A stretch of DNA of 64,000 bases from Haliangium sp963772315 (GCA_963772315.1 CAVYWJ010000004.1:1488001-1552000); one strand, 5' to 3'. Positions 48,483 through 57,308 are shown, counted from the stretch's first letter. Translations and numbers: made by a program. Notes: generated by a model not told the origin, from the letters alone.

Positions 48483-50969
48483 GTGTCACAGGCCGGGTTG
48501 AACGCTCTCAGCGAGCTATTGCAAGGTCTCTTCTCGGCAGACGAGCTGCGCCGCTTCGTGGCGTTCTTGCCGGGAGAGAATCTGACGCCCGAGCTGCCGA
48601 GCGGCTCGGTATCGCTGGCCACGCTCGCCTTCGAGGTGGTCGGCGTGCTCGTCCGCCATGGGCGACTCGATGGCTCGTTCTTCGAGCTACTCCAGGAGAA
48701 GCGCCCGGGACGCCAGGACGAGATTGCAAACGTTCGAGAATTGCTTCTTGGCTCGGTACCATCCGCCAGGCTTGCGGCATTGCCCTGGGCCTGGGTGCAT
48801 GGAAGCGCTGCAGCCTCCCCGCTCGATCCATTGGCTCAGAAGCTCGAAGATGCCCTGGCGCGCAAGCGGCGTCTCGAAGCAGCGGGGCAGCCCACGGACA
48901 ACATACTGGCCGAAATCCGTCAGCTCAAACGCGAGCACCGGCGAGGTGGGCAGCTCCGGTGTGGAGACGTTCTCGACGAGCGTTACCTGCTGATCGAGGA
49001 GATTGGTCGCGGCGGCTTCGCGACTGTGTGGAGAGCACGCGACACCGACAGCGGTGATGATGTGGCCATCAAGGTACTGCACCCGGAGCTGGCTGGTGAC
49101 ACCATCCGGCGCCAGCGTTTCTTCCGCGGTGCACGCATCATGGCCGAGCTCGCCCATCCCCTCGTGGTAGGCATTCGCGAGCGCGAGGCCGAAGACGATG
49201 GGTTCTTCTACTTCGTGATGGACCTCGTCCCGGGCGGCAATCTGGAGCATGCCGTGCTCGAGCAGCGCGTGAGACGCGAGCACGCCGTGTCCATCATCCT
49301 GAGCATTGGCGAGGCTCTGGCCGAAGCGCATAGTCGCGGTCACGTCCATCGCGACGTCAAGCCGGTGAACATCCTGGTCACCGACTCCGGGGCGCCGCGC
49401 TTGACCGACTTCGACCTGGTCACGGGGCAGGACACCACCGGAGGCACGCGGACCGGGGCCCTCGGTACGTTCATCTACGCCGCCCCCGAGATGATGGAAC
49501 GCCCACAAGATGCCGACGCGCGTGCCGATGTGCACGGATTGGGCATGACCATGGCGTTCGTTCTTCACGGCAGCAGGCTGCCGAGGAAGGCGCTGACGGC
49601 GCGGGAGCGATTCATCGAGGATCTTCGCGCCACGCCGGCGCTCCAGGAAGTCCTGAAGCAAGCCACGGCCGAGGATGTGGAAGACCGCTATCCTGATGCC
49701 GCGGCATTCTGCGAGGCGCTGCGAGCAGCGATTTCGTCGGACAGTCCGCCCGGCGAGGGCGATCTACCCGGGAATGTCGCCGGATCGGCCGATGACCGAC
49801 TCGAAGGTACGCCGCCCGGTCCGCTGGCGATCGTGGAACTGCCAGGCGGAATCTTCTGGAAGGGTAGCAAGAACAACGATGAGATGGCTGATGAAAACGA
49901 GAAGCCAGTACATCGAGTCGAGCTATCACCCTTCTGGTGCATGAAGTACCCGGTGACGCGCGGTCTCTGGGGTGAGGTGATGAGAAAGAACGATGGCTGG
50001 TGGCCAGAAGGTCCGGCGGACAACCGCCCGATGAACAGGGTGAGCTGGTTCGACGCAGTGCTGTTCAGTAATGCCCTCTCGGAGCTCGTGGGCCTGAAGC
50101 CATGCTATCGAATCCAAGGCGAGAATATCGAGTGGGTGAGCTCGGCGGGTTATCGGCTGCCGACCGAAGCCGAGTGGGAATATGCCTGCCGGGCAGGCTC
50201 GCAGACCCGCTGGTGCTTTGGCGACGACGAGCGTGAGCTCGCAGAGTACGCCTGGTACAATGCAAACGCAGATGCGCCGCGGCCGGTGGGGCAACGGAAA
50301 GCGAACGCCTGGGGATTGCACGACATGCACGGCAATGTCTGGGAGTGGTGCTGGGACTGGGAGGCGGGGTATCCATATCCGCCTCCAGGATCTCCATTCG
50401 TGAATCCCCGTGGTCCTGGGGAAGGCTCATTGCGAGTTCTGCGGGGCGGCTCTTTCGACTACAAGGCCGGGCACGTGCGTTGTGCGGACAGACTCGCGAA
50501 CTGGCCTGCAGATCGAGGTCGAAACTGGGGCTTCCGTTGCGTGCGAGGCCCTGCGAATCTCGGAGCAGGGGGGGCAGGGAGCCATCGTCACGTGGTCGAT
50601 GCGACCGCCACAGTCAGCGACACGCGTCCGTACCCGGTGGGTATGTACGTGCGCTTCACCAAACCGACCGCGATGAATCAGCAGCTCATCTACGAGAGCG
50701 GCAATCGCTACGCCGTGGTGCTGCCGCTGAGGCGCGAGGTCTACGCCTTCCAGATCGCGGACCTCCTCAACACGGCCGCGACCAGGTTCTCGGCCAGGTT
50801 GACCGGTTCAGGTGTGATCACTGCCGGAACCCCCACGACGCTGGTGCGCGCCGCTCGTGCGGCGGATCAGACCGTGCTGGTCCCCAGTCAAGCGGGTGCC
50901 GGAAACTATCGGTTCGAGCTGAACGCCACCAACCCGGATGCACCGGTCCTGACCATCACGCGCCAGTGA
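48483..50969 (+). CDS. EAD1 - Ser/Thr kinase - formylglycine-generating-enzyme-like fusion
   Basis: An 828-residue multidomain protein. Residues about 5-90 (ALSELLQGLFSADELRRFVA to FFELLQEKRPGRQDEIANV) look like effector-associated domain EAD1, an adaptor of bacterial conflict systems. A kinase follows (about 165-430) with IGRGGFATVWRA, VAIKVLHPE, HRDVKPVNILV and DFDL in place of DFG. Then an FGE-sulfatase/C-type-lectin-like domain (about 450-695: WCMKYPVTRGLWGEVM, RLPTEAEWEYACRAG, GLHDMHGNVWEWCWDW, LRVLRGGSFDYKAGHVRCAD, GFRCVRG) and a 130-residue beta-rich C-terminal domain. The FGE part lacks obvious catalytic Cys pairing and may bind ligand instead. GTG 48483 start is poorly supported by an RBS. 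Divergent from the 45694-47259 kinase. Confidence 0.85.
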   Translation: MSQAGLNALSELLQGLFSADELRRFVAFLPGENLTPELPSGSVSLATLAFEVVGVLVRHGRLDGSFFELLQEKRPGRQDEIANVRELLLGSVPSARLAALPWAWVHGSAAASPLDPLAQKLEDALARKRRLEAAGQPTDNILAEIRQLKREHRRGGQLRCGDVLDERYLLIEEIGRGGFATVWRARDTDSGDDVAIKVLHPELAGDTIRRQRFFRGARIMAELAHPLVVGIREREAEDDGFFYFVMDLVPGGNLEHAVLEQRVRREHAVSIILSIGEALAEAHSRGHVHRDVKPVNILVTDSGAPRLTDFDLVTGQDTTGGTRTGALGTFIYAAPEMMERPQDADARADVHGLGMTMAFVLHGSRLPRKALTARERFIEDLRATPALQEVLKQATAEDVEDRYPDAAAFCEALRAAISSDSPPGEGDLPGNVAGSADDRLEGTPPGPLAIVELPGGIFWKGSKNNDEMADENEKPVHRVELSPFWCMKYPVTRGLWGEVMRKNDGWWPEGPADNRPMNRVSWFDAVLFSNALSELVGLKPCYRIQGENIEWVSSAGYRLPTEAEWEYACRAGSQTRWCFGDDERELAEYAWYNANADAPRPVGQRKANAWGLHDMHGNVWEWCWDWEAGYPYPPPGSPFVNPRGPGEGSLRVLRGGSFDYKAGHVRCADRLANWPADRGRNWGFRCVRGPANLGAGGAGSHRHVVDATATVSDTRPYPVGMYVRFTKPTAMNQQLIYESGNRYAVVLPLRREVYAFQIADLLNTAATRFSARLTGSGVITAGTPTTLVRAARAADQTVLVPSQAGAGNYRFELNATNPDAPVLTITRQ

Positions 50970-51273
50970 ACGTCTCCGTGGTGTCCAGAGCAGGTTTGGC
51001 GACTCATCGTGCCACCCTTTCCCGCTCGTGAGAGCAGGAAACGAGGCAGCGACCGCCGCACGGCCCCGATACGAATGGACCGCATCGATGTCCCCGCTTG
51101 CGCGACCCCGTTGCTGGCACCGCCCGGCGTGATCCCGCGGCACGTGGGACGTGCGCGTTCTCTCGATGCCGTGTTTTTTCCTGCGGCGACCGATGACTTT
51201 GACGGGCGGCCGGGGTCTAACCAGGGTCGATGCTCCCGCGTGGAGCCAGCTCTTACCCAGAAGGAGGTCATCC

Positions 51274-51696
51274 ATGTCCATTCAAGCAGCCACTCCCTAT
51301 CTCATGCTCAACGGCAAGACCGCGCAGGCGGTCGCGCTCTACCAGCGCGCCCTGGGCGCGAAGGTCGAGACCATGCAGCGCTTCGGCGACGTCAACGGGA
51401 GCTGTCCGGACGCGCTGAAGGACCGCGTGATGCACGCGGCCCTGCGCGTGGGCAGCGCCTCGCTCATGATGAGCGACGGCCCCTCCTCGGACGCTGCGCC
51501 GCCGGACGGCGGCAACGTGAGCGTCGCCCTGGAATTCAACGATGCCGGAGCAGCGCGCCGGGCATTCGATGCGCTCGCGGCCTCGGGCACCGTCATCCAG
51601 CCGCTCTTCGACGCCCCGTGGGGTGCGCTGTTCGGCGTGGTGTGGGACGAGCTGGGAATCCCGTGGATGTTCAACGGCACCACGAAGCCGTCCTGA
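51274..51696 (+). CDS. VOC-family protein (PhnB/glyoxalase-like)
   Basis: A 140-residue protein of the vicinal-oxygen-chelate superfamily, PhnB-like subgroup: ATPYLMLNGKTAQAVALYQR, ALGAKVETMQRFGDV, VMHAALRVGSASLMMSDG and a C-terminal PWGALFGVVWDELGIPWMFN. These act as glyoxalase or 3-demethylubiquinone methyltransferase-like enzymes or resistance proteins; the substrate is unknown. ATG 51274 is preceded by AAGGAGG (51261-51267), an excellent ribosome binding site. It is convergent with the alpha/beta hydrolase. Confidence 0.93.
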   Translation: MSIQAATPYLMLNGKTAQAVALYQRALGAKVETMQRFGDVNGSCPDALKDRVMHAALRVGSASLMMSDGPSSDAAPPDGGNVSVALEFNDAGAARRAFDALAASGTVIQPLFDAPWGALFGVVWDELGIPWMFNGTTKPS

Positions 51697-51742
51697 GCCC
51701 GCGCGTGCGCCTCGCCCGCGACCGCGCCGCGGCCGTGACGCG

Positions 51743-52609
51743 CTACTTCGCCCCGCCGTCCAGAAATGCGTTCGCGATCATGGCGAGCAGCGGTGACATG
51801 TGGATGTCGTAGTGCGTCGTGCCCGGCAGGATCGCGAGCTGGGCGGTGGGGCGATGCGCGCCGTCCCAGCCCGCGTCGCGCTGGCCGCCGCCCAGCAGGC
51901 CGTAGATCTCGGCCACGTGTGAGGGACTGAAGCTGTCGGCGTCCGCGAAGACGAGCAGCGCCGGCATCTTCAGCGCGGCGATCTCCTTCGACCAGTCGTA
52001 GTCGCGCCGGATCAGCTCGCCGGTCTTGGCGAGCAATACCGGGAAGTCCTGGGGCCGCGGCGCGACCTTCGCGTAGAGCTGGTACATCGGCGCCTGCTTC
52101 ATCATGTCGGCGAGCCCCGGGCCCACGTGCTCCATGGCGGCGCGGACCTCGTCGTACCAGGCGCTGCGGCGGGCCGGCACGGAGACGACGGCGAGCTTGC
52201 GCACCAGCTGTGGATGCCGGAACGCGGTCTGCAACGCGACGCCGCCGCCGAGTGAATACCCCATGACGTCGGCACGCTCGATCTCGAGATGCGCGAGCAG
52301 GCCGGCGATGTCGTCGGCCATGTGCTCGTGGGTCATCGGGCGATCGATGTTGGCCGTGCGCCCGTGCGCCTGCAGATCGACGGCGATCACCTGCCGCTTC
52401 TCGGCCAGCGCGGCCAGCGTGTCGCTCATCATCTCGATCGCACCGAGGCCCCCGTGCAGCAGGACCAGCGGCGCGCCGCTGCCGCGGATCTCGTAGTACA
52501 GCGACAGGCCATTGACCGGCGCGTGACCGGACTTGTCGGGCGCGGCGAGCGCCGGGGGGCTGCTCGGGGGAGGCGCTGGCGCCTGGGCGGATGTGTCGTT
52601 CGCTGACAT
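51743..52609 (-). CDS. Alpha/beta hydrolase
   Basis: A 288-residue hydrolase. Oxyanion motif LVLLHGGLGAIEMM, DLQAHGRTANIDRP, nucleophile elbow VMGYSLGGGVALQTA (Ser), acid residue in LLVFADADSFSP, and catalytic His in LPGTTHYDIHMSP. The N-terminal 30 residues are Pro/Ala-rich, without a signal peptide. It resembles enol-lactonase or haloperoxidase-like esterases; the substrate is unknown. Together with the convergent VOC gene it forms a small detoxification-like pair. Confidence 0.92.
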   Translation of the reverse strand: MSANDTSAQAPAPPPSSPPALAAPDKSGHAPVNGLSLYYEIRGSGAPLVLLHGGLGAIEMMSDTLAALAEKRQVIAVDLQAHGRTANIDRPMTHEHMADDIAGLLAHLEIERADVMGYSLGGGVALQTAFRHPQLVRKLAVVSVPARRSAWYDEVRAAMEHVGPGLADMMKQAPMYQLYAKVAPRPQDFPVLLAKTGELIRRDYDWSKEIAALKMPALLVFADADSFSPSHVAEIYGLLGGGQRDAGWDGAHRPTAQLAILPGTTHYDIHMSPLLAMIANAFLDGGAK

Positions 52610-52767
52610 GGTGGTTTCTCCTCTGGGTTGGCGCGCGCAAGCGGCGCCTGCTGGTACGTCGAAGCAGACGCGCCGTTATCGACATGCCCGGTGCTTTTTT
52701 TTCGCGCCAGCCAGGGCCGTCGGCCGGCGCGGAGTGCCGGACGGGCGCAGAGGGCACACGCGAGGTG

Positions 52768-53859
52768 TTACGCGCTCTCGAACGCGACCGGCAGCTCGAG
52801 GACGAAGATGCAGCCCTTTCCGGGCAGGTTCTGAACCCGAATGCTTCCGCCGTGCGCGTTGACAGCTTGCTTGGCGATGGCGAGGCCGAGGCCGAATCCG
52901 CTCTGGCGGTCGTCGAGGCGCACGAAGGGCGCGAACGCTTCCTCGACCTTTCCGGGTGGGAGACCGCCACAGCAGTCTTCGATCTCGATCACGGCGCGTC
53001 CGTTCGCGACTTGCCCGCGTAGCTCCACGATGCTTCCCGGCGTCGTGTACTTGACGCCATTGCGGAGCAAGTTGCCGAGCGCGGACCGGACCAGGCGGAC
53101 GTCGAGGCTGATGCGCTCGTCGTTCTCGATCGCGACCCGAAGCTCGACGCCTCTGGATTCAGCCTCGGACACCGCGCCCAGCTCGATGTCATCGAAGAGA
53201 GCCCGGAGCGTCGTCCACTGCCGGCGCAGCGCGATGCCGGAGGCGACCTGTGCGATCTCCAGCGTCTGATCGATGAGCTCGCTGGTGCGCTGAAGGCCTC
53301 GCTCCAGCGCGCCGACCGAGCGCTCTGCCGCGGGAAGCTGCCCTTTGTCCTTGATGAGCTGGAACGCCATCGTCGCGGACGAGAGAGGGTTGCGCAGCTC
53401 GTGGGCGATGAACGCGAAGTGCTCGTTGGCCTGCCGTAGCAGCTCGGCATCTCGCTGGTGGGTGTACTTCGTGACGGCACGAGCAATGCCGGTGATGGTG
53501 ACGTCGAAGAGGACCTGGAGCTCGCGGAACGTGATCTCCCCACCGGCGTCTCTCGCCATGGCGACGATGGCGTCGAGGAGGGCTCCGTACTCGCGGACGA
53601 CGGCGTCGAGGCTGAAGCCAAGCCGGAGTCGCTGTACGCCGTGCCCGGCCGCGGTCGTGCTCTCCTCGGGCGTGGGGCCAACCGCCGAGAGACCGGCGTC
53701 CACTCTCAGCGCAGCGAGGACCTCATCGAGGAACTCCGGGATGTGGTCGACCAGCTCGAGGGGCTGCATTGCCTCGGGGGCAAGCGTCCCTTGCACGTAC
53801 GCCTTCCAGCGCAGCATGACATCGTCGTGTTTGGCCGCGAGAACATCGTGTAAGGCCAT
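52768..53859 (-). CDS. Sensor histidine kinase, copy 1 of tandem pair
   Basis: A 363-residue soluble histidine kinase. The N-terminal 150 residues (HDVLAAKHDDVMLRWKAYVQ, ELVDHIPEFLDEVLAALR, VQRLRLGFSLDAVVREYGAL) resemble the RsbRD/globin-like sensor region of cytoplasmic kinases. HisKA: HFAFIAHELRNPLSSATMAF (phospho-acceptor His). HATPase: LGNLLRNGVKYTTPGS, IEIEDCCGGLPP (divergent N-G1 box: DxCGG), and GFGLGLAIAKQAVNAHGG. ATG 53859 is chosen by comparison with copy 2. No receiver or response-regulator gene is adjacent. It is over 90% identical to the next gene. Confidence 0.92.
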   Translation of the reverse strand: MALHDVLAAKHDDVMLRWKAYVQGTLAPEAMQPLELVDHIPEFLDEVLAALRVDAGLSAVGPTPEESTTAAGHGVQRLRLGFSLDAVVREYGALLDAIVAMARDAGGEITFRELQVLFDVTITGIARAVTKYTHQRDAELLRQANEHFAFIAHELRNPLSSATMAFQLIKDKGQLPAAERSVGALERGLQRTSELIDQTLEIAQVASGIALRRQWTTLRALFDDIELGAVSEAESRGVELRVAIENDERISLDVRLVRSALGNLLRNGVKYTTPGSIVELRGQVANGRAVIEIEDCCGGLPPGKVEEAFAPFVRLDDRQSGFGLGLAIAKQAVNAHGGSIRVQNLPGKGCIFVLELPVAFESA

Positions 53860-53999
53860 GCGACCGCAGGTATGCCACGAGAGCTGGCCCCGAGCCATGA
53901 CTTTCAGGGACGGGAACCCTGCCGCGTCGCCGAGTCGCTTGCCCGGCAGTACCTCCCCGACACCACGTCGTCGGAGCTGCGCACACGCGGGTCGAGGTG

Positions 54000-55091
54000 C
54001 TACGCGCTCTCGAACGCGATCGGTAGCTCGAGGACGAAGATGCAGCCCTTTCCGGGCAGGTTCTGAACCCGAATGCTTCCGCCGTGCGCGTCGACTGCTT
54101 GCTTGGCGATGGCGAGGCCGAGGCCGAATCCGCTCTGGCGGTTGTCGAGGCGCACGAAGGGCGCGAACGCTTCCTCGACCTTTCCGGGTGGGAGACCGCC
54201 ACAGCAGTCTTCGATCTCGATCACGGCGCGTCCGTTCGCGACTTGCCCGCGCAGCTCCACGATGCTCCCCGGCGTCGTGTACTTGACGCCATTGCGGAGC
54301 AAGTTGCCGAGCGCGGACCGGACCAGGCGGACGTCGAGGCTGATGCGCTCGTCGTTCTCGATCGCGACCCGAAGCTCGACGCCTCTGGATTCAGCCTCGG
54401 ACACCGCGCCCAGCTCGATGTCATCGAAGAGAGCCCCGAGCGTCGTCCACTGCCGGCGCAGCGCGATGCCGGAGGCGACCCGTGCGATCTCCAGCGTCTG
54501 ATCGATGAGCTCACTGGCGCGCTGAAGGCCTCGCTCCAGCGCGCCGACCGAGCGCCCCGCCGCGGGAAGCTGCCCTTTGTCCTTGAGGAGCTGGAACGCC
54601 ATCATCGCTGACGAGAGCGGGTTGCGCAGCTCGTGGGCGATGAACGCGAAGTGCTCGTTGGCCTGCCGTAGCAGCTCGGCATCTCGCTGGTGGGTGTACT
54701 TCGTGACGGCGTGAGCGATGCCGGTGATGGTGACGTCGAAGAGGACCTGGAGCTCGCGGAACGTGAGCTCCGCACCGGCTTCTCTGGCCGTGACGACGAT
54801 GGCGTCGCGGAGCGCTCCATACTCGCGCACGACGGCGTCGAGGCTGAAGCCAAGCCGGAGTCGCTGTATACCGTGCCCGGCCGCGGTCGCGCTGTCCTCG
54901 GGCGACGGGCCGACCGATGAGAGGCCGGCGTCCACTCTCAGCGCCGCGACGATCTCATCCAGGAACTCCGGGATATGGTTGGTGAGCTCGACAGGGGGCA
55001 TCGCTTCGGGGGCAAAGGTCCCCCGCACCTCGGCCTGCCAGCGCAGCATGACGGCGTCGTGCTTGGCTGCGAGCACATCGTGAAGGGGCAT
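54000..55091 (-). CDS. Sensor histidine kinase, copy 2 of tandem pair
   Basis: A 363-residue paralogue of the preceding kinase, with the same length, same HisKA and HATPase motifs (HFAFIAHELRNPLSSAMMAF, DCCGGLPPGKVEEAF, GFGLGLAIAKQAVDAHGG). Differences cluster in the N-terminal sensor part (for example AEVRGTFAPEAMPPVELTNH in place of AYVQGTLAPEAMQPLELVDH), while the catalytic half is nearly identical. That pattern suggests a recent duplication followed by divergence of the input domain, or gene conversion of the catalytic half. Same strand as copy 1, 140 bp apart. Confidence 0.92.
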   Translation of the reverse strand: MPLHDVLAAKHDAVMLRWQAEVRGTFAPEAMPPVELTNHIPEFLDEIVAALRVDAGLSSVGPSPEDSATAAGHGIQRLRLGFSLDAVVREYGALRDAIVVTAREAGAELTFRELQVLFDVTITGIAHAVTKYTHQRDAELLRQANEHFAFIAHELRNPLSSAMMAFQLLKDKGQLPAAGRSVGALERGLQRASELIDQTLEIARVASGIALRRQWTTLGALFDDIELGAVSEAESRGVELRVAIENDERISLDVRLVRSALGNLLRNGVKYTTPGSIVELRGQVANGRAVIEIEDCCGGLPPGKVEEAFAPFVRLDNRQSGFGLGLAIAKQAVDAHGGSIRVQNLPGKGCIFVLELPIAFESA

Positions 55092-55291
55092 GCGACCTGG
55101 TATGGCACGGGAGCTGGCCTCGAGCCATGAGTTTCACGGGGCGGGAACCCCCGCTGCGTCCCCGTCCACGGCTCGCCCGGCAACGTGATGATGCCTGACA
55201 TGTCGAAGGCCAAGTGTCCGCGCCACCTGCTGGTGCGCCATGCTTGATATCGTGTCATCCGCGCTTGGCGCGCGGCCAGGAGGAACACACG

Positions 55292-55765
55292 ATGATTGTC
55301 GATGTATCGACACGATTGGATGCTCCCGTCGAGCGAGTCTGGGACGAGCTGCAGACGACGCGGTTGCTGGTGCACGTCACGTCGCCGATGGTGCGCTTCA
55401 CGCCGCTCGAGCCGGCGGCGTTGCCCGAGCGCTGGAGCGAGGAGCGGTACCGCGTGGGCATGAAGATCTTCGGGGTGCTGCCCTCTGGCACGCAGGTGAT
55501 CGCGATCTCGAAGGCAGAGAGCCAGGAAGGCGGCGCGCGGCGCTTCGTGATGCGCGACAATGGGACCGGCGATCTCGCAAAGACGTGGGATCACGTGATC
55601 TCTATACAAGAGTTGCCGGACGGGGCGACCAGCTACCGGGACCGGGTCGAGGTCAAAGCGGGCTTGCTGACGCCCGTGGTGTGGCTGTTCGCGCAGTTGT
55701 TCTACCGGCACCGGCAGCGGCGCTGGCGACGGCTGGTCGCCCGTGGGTTCGATTATGGCGCGTGA
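55292..55765 (+). CDS. SRPBCC-family protein
   Basis: A 157-residue START/Bet v 1-like ligand-binding protein: MIVDVSTRLDAPVERVWDEL, then FTPLEPAALPERWSEERYRV, GMKIFGVLPSGTQVI, TWDHVISIQELPDGATSYRD and a basic C-terminal helix (FYRHRQRRWRRLVARG). Homologues bind hydrophobic ligands or act as polyketide cyclase-like proteins; the ligand is unknown. ATG 55292 is 8 nt after AGGAGG. It is separate from its neighbours. Confidence 0.88.
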   Translation: MIVDVSTRLDAPVERVWDELQTTRLLVHVTSPMVRFTPLEPAALPERWSEERYRVGMKIFGVLPSGTQVIAISKAESQEGGARRFVMRDNGTGDLAKTWDHVISIQELPDGATSYRDRVEVKAGLLTPVVWLFAQLFYRHRQRRWRRLVARGFDYGA

Positions 55766-55811
55766 CTGACGGGTTCGCCGCGCGCGGTTGATGGCTGCGC
55801 TCCTGGGTGAT

Positions 55812-55827
55812 ATCGTAATTTTACGAT
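55812..55827. promoter_or_regulatory. Perfect palindrome, likely ArsR operator
   Basis: ATCGTAA-TT-TTACGAT is a perfect 7-bp inverted repeat that overlaps the ATG of the truncated arsR frame. It is AT-rich within GC-rich DNA and has the size of ArsR/SmtB operators. Confidence 0.65.
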
Positions 55828-55903
55828 GAACGCACCGAAGGCGAGCGCCGTGCCGGTAGACCCTTGCTGTCCGCCCACGAGCAGGAGACGCCTGAAGGCC
55901 TGA
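55826..55903 (+). pseudogene. Truncated ArsR repressor start or leader peptide
   Basis: ATG 55826 encodes 25 residues, MNAPKASAVPVDPCCPP followed by TSRRRLKA and TGA, ending 3 nt before the arsC-like start. The DPCCPP motif is characteristic of the N-terminal end of some ArsR repressors, whose helix-turn-helix should follow but is missing. I read it as an arsR with most of the gene deleted; a leader peptide is the alternative. Confidence 0.5.
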
Positions 55904-55906
55904 CCC

Positions 55907-56782
55907 ATGACGCAGCCTGCAACGAGCATCCTGTTCCTGTGCGTGGCCAACTCGGCCCGCAGCCAGATGGCCGAGGGGCTCGGCCGCATGATCCTCGGCG
56001 ACCGCGCGCGCGTGCAGAGCGCAGGCACCCGGCCGTCGCGGGTGAATCCCCATGCCATCGAGGTGATGAAGGAGCTCGGTGTCGACCTCGCGGTGCACCA
56101 CTCGAAATCCGTCGATTCGATCGACCCGGCCAGCGTGGACACCGTGATCACGCTCTGCGCCGAGGAGGTGTGCCCGGTGTTCCTTGGCAAGGCGCGGCGA
56201 CTCCACTGGCCCATCCCGGACCCGGCGAGCGAGGATCCGTCGCTCTCGCGCGAGGAGATGCTGGCGCGCTTCCGCAGCGCGCGGGACACGATCCGCGCGA
56301 TGATCGAGTCGTTCGCGCGCGGCGCCTACGCCGCGAACGACGGGCAGGCCGTGGTGGCGCCGGCTCGCGCCGAGGATCTGGCCGAGGTCGAGGCGCTGCT
56401 TCATTCTCTCGATCTGCCACGCACGGGGCTTCGCCAGGAGTACCCGGGCGGCTACGTGATCGTGCGAGAAGGCGGCGCGCTGGTGGGCGTGGCCGGGCTG
56501 GAGATCTACGACCGCGTCGGCTTGCTTCGATCGGTCGCGGTGGCGCCGTCGCGGCAGGGCACGGGCCTGGGACAGGTGCTGGTCGCCGATCGGCTCCGGG
56601 CGGCCAGCGACCGAGGTCTCGACGCGGTCTACCTGCTCACGACCACGGCGCCGGAGTTCTTCCGGCGGCTCGGGTTCGTGCCTGCGCGCCGGGACGAGGT
56701 GCCGCCGTCGCTGGCGGCATCACCCGAGTTCGCGGGCGTCTGTCCCGCGTCGGCCACGTGCCTGGCGTGGCGACGAATCTGA
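55907..56782 (+). CDS. Arsenate reductase (LMW-PTP type) fused to ArsN-like acetyltransferase
   Basis: A 291-residue two-domain protein. Residues about 1-140 are a low-molecular-weight phosphatase-type arsenate reductase: ILFLCVANSARSQMAEGL carries the Cys-x5-Arg loop, followed by VNPHAIEVMKELGVDL, TLCAEEVCP and HWPIPDPAS. Residues about 148-291 are a GNAT domain like ArsN2: ALLHSLDLP, LRSVAVAPSRQGTGLGQVLV and TTTAPEFFRRLGFVPARRDE. ArsC reduces arsenate to arsenite, and ArsN-type enzymes acetylate organoarsenicals or glufosinate-like compounds. The ArsR remnant and its operator lie directly upstream. No arsenite efflux gene is visible in the window. Confidence 0.92.
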   Translation: MTQPATSILFLCVANSARSQMAEGLGRMILGDRARVQSAGTRPSRVNPHAIEVMKELGVDLAVHHSKSVDSIDPASVDTVITLCAEEVCPVFLGKARRLHWPIPDPASEDPSLSREEMLARFRSARDTIRAMIESFARGAYAANDGQAVVAPARAEDLAEVEALLHSLDLPRTGLRQEYPGGYVIVREGGALVGVAGLEIYDRVGLLRSVAVAPSRQGTGLGQVLVADRLRAASDRGLDAVYLLTTTAPEFFRRLGFVPARRDEVPPSLAASPEFAGVCPASATCLAWRRI

Positions 56783-56907
56783 CCGAGCTGAAAACGATGT
56801 CTGCGTCCCTCCGGCGCAAAGGCCGTCTTCCTGGCAGGAGGAGGCCGCGGGTCAGCAGCAGTCGCGACCCTGCCAGCCGCATCCGCGCGTGGATGCGGCC
56901 GTGGTGC

Positions 56908-57306
56908 TCACGGGAGGCGCGTGACGTCGAGCTTGACCTCGTCGTCGGCAGCCATGTACAGCTGGACGCGATGTCCGAAGATCTCGATCTGGCTCTCCAG
57001 ATCGACGACCTGGCTCTCGCTGCCGCGGGTGACGCGCAGGCTGACCGAGGGCACGTGCTCGACGCGGCCGTCGCGCTCCACGGCGGCCTCGACCACGTCG
57101 AGGAGCTCGAGCTCGAGCTCGCCCGCGGTCGCCTTGGGGCTGGCTTGCAGACGAAGCTGGATTCGCATGGGGGTACCTGACGTGATGCTCTGAGGGGCCG
57201 TGGTGGGATTCTCGGACGCGGGTTCGGAGCCGCGACAGGCGAGCAGCGCCAGCGCCAGGAGCGCGCTACCGAGCCAGCGGGCAATCGATGAACGGAGACG
57301 AGGCAT
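56908..57306 (-). CDS. Hypothetical lipoprotein
   Basis: A 132-residue lipoprotein with lipobox LLACRG after about 22 residues, then a Ser/Pro linker and a single beta-rich domain (IQLRLQASPKATAGELELEL, VEHVPSVSLRVTRGSES, HRVQLYMAADDEVKLDVTRLP). No family recognised. It is 2 bp downstream of the HExxH gene on the same strand, so it is probably cotranscribed, and may be an immunity or accessory protein for it; that is an inference from position. Confidence 0.75.
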   Translation of the reverse strand: MPRLRSSIARWLGSALLALALLACRGSEPASENPTTAPQSITSGTPMRIQLRLQASPKATAGELELELLDVVEAAVERDGRVEHVPSVSLRVTRGSESQVVDLESQIEIFGHRVQLYMAADDEVKLDVTRLP

Positions 57307-57308
57307 GC

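Larger units (their letters stand above)
52757..55190. repeat. Tandem duplication of about 1.23 kb
   Basis: Two direct copies, offset by 1232 bp, cover both histidine kinases and about 100 bp of their 5' flanks (for example GAGCTGGCC-TCGAGCCATGA-like against GAGCTGGCCCCGAGCCATGA). Sequence identity is high in the 3' two thirds and lower near the 5' ends. Confidence 0.85.

Noticed and set aside
49800..50570. Diversity-generating retroelement target (C-type-lectin fold in the FGE-like domain)
   Set aside because: No reverse transcriptase, template repeat or adenine-rich variable segment is visible in the window.
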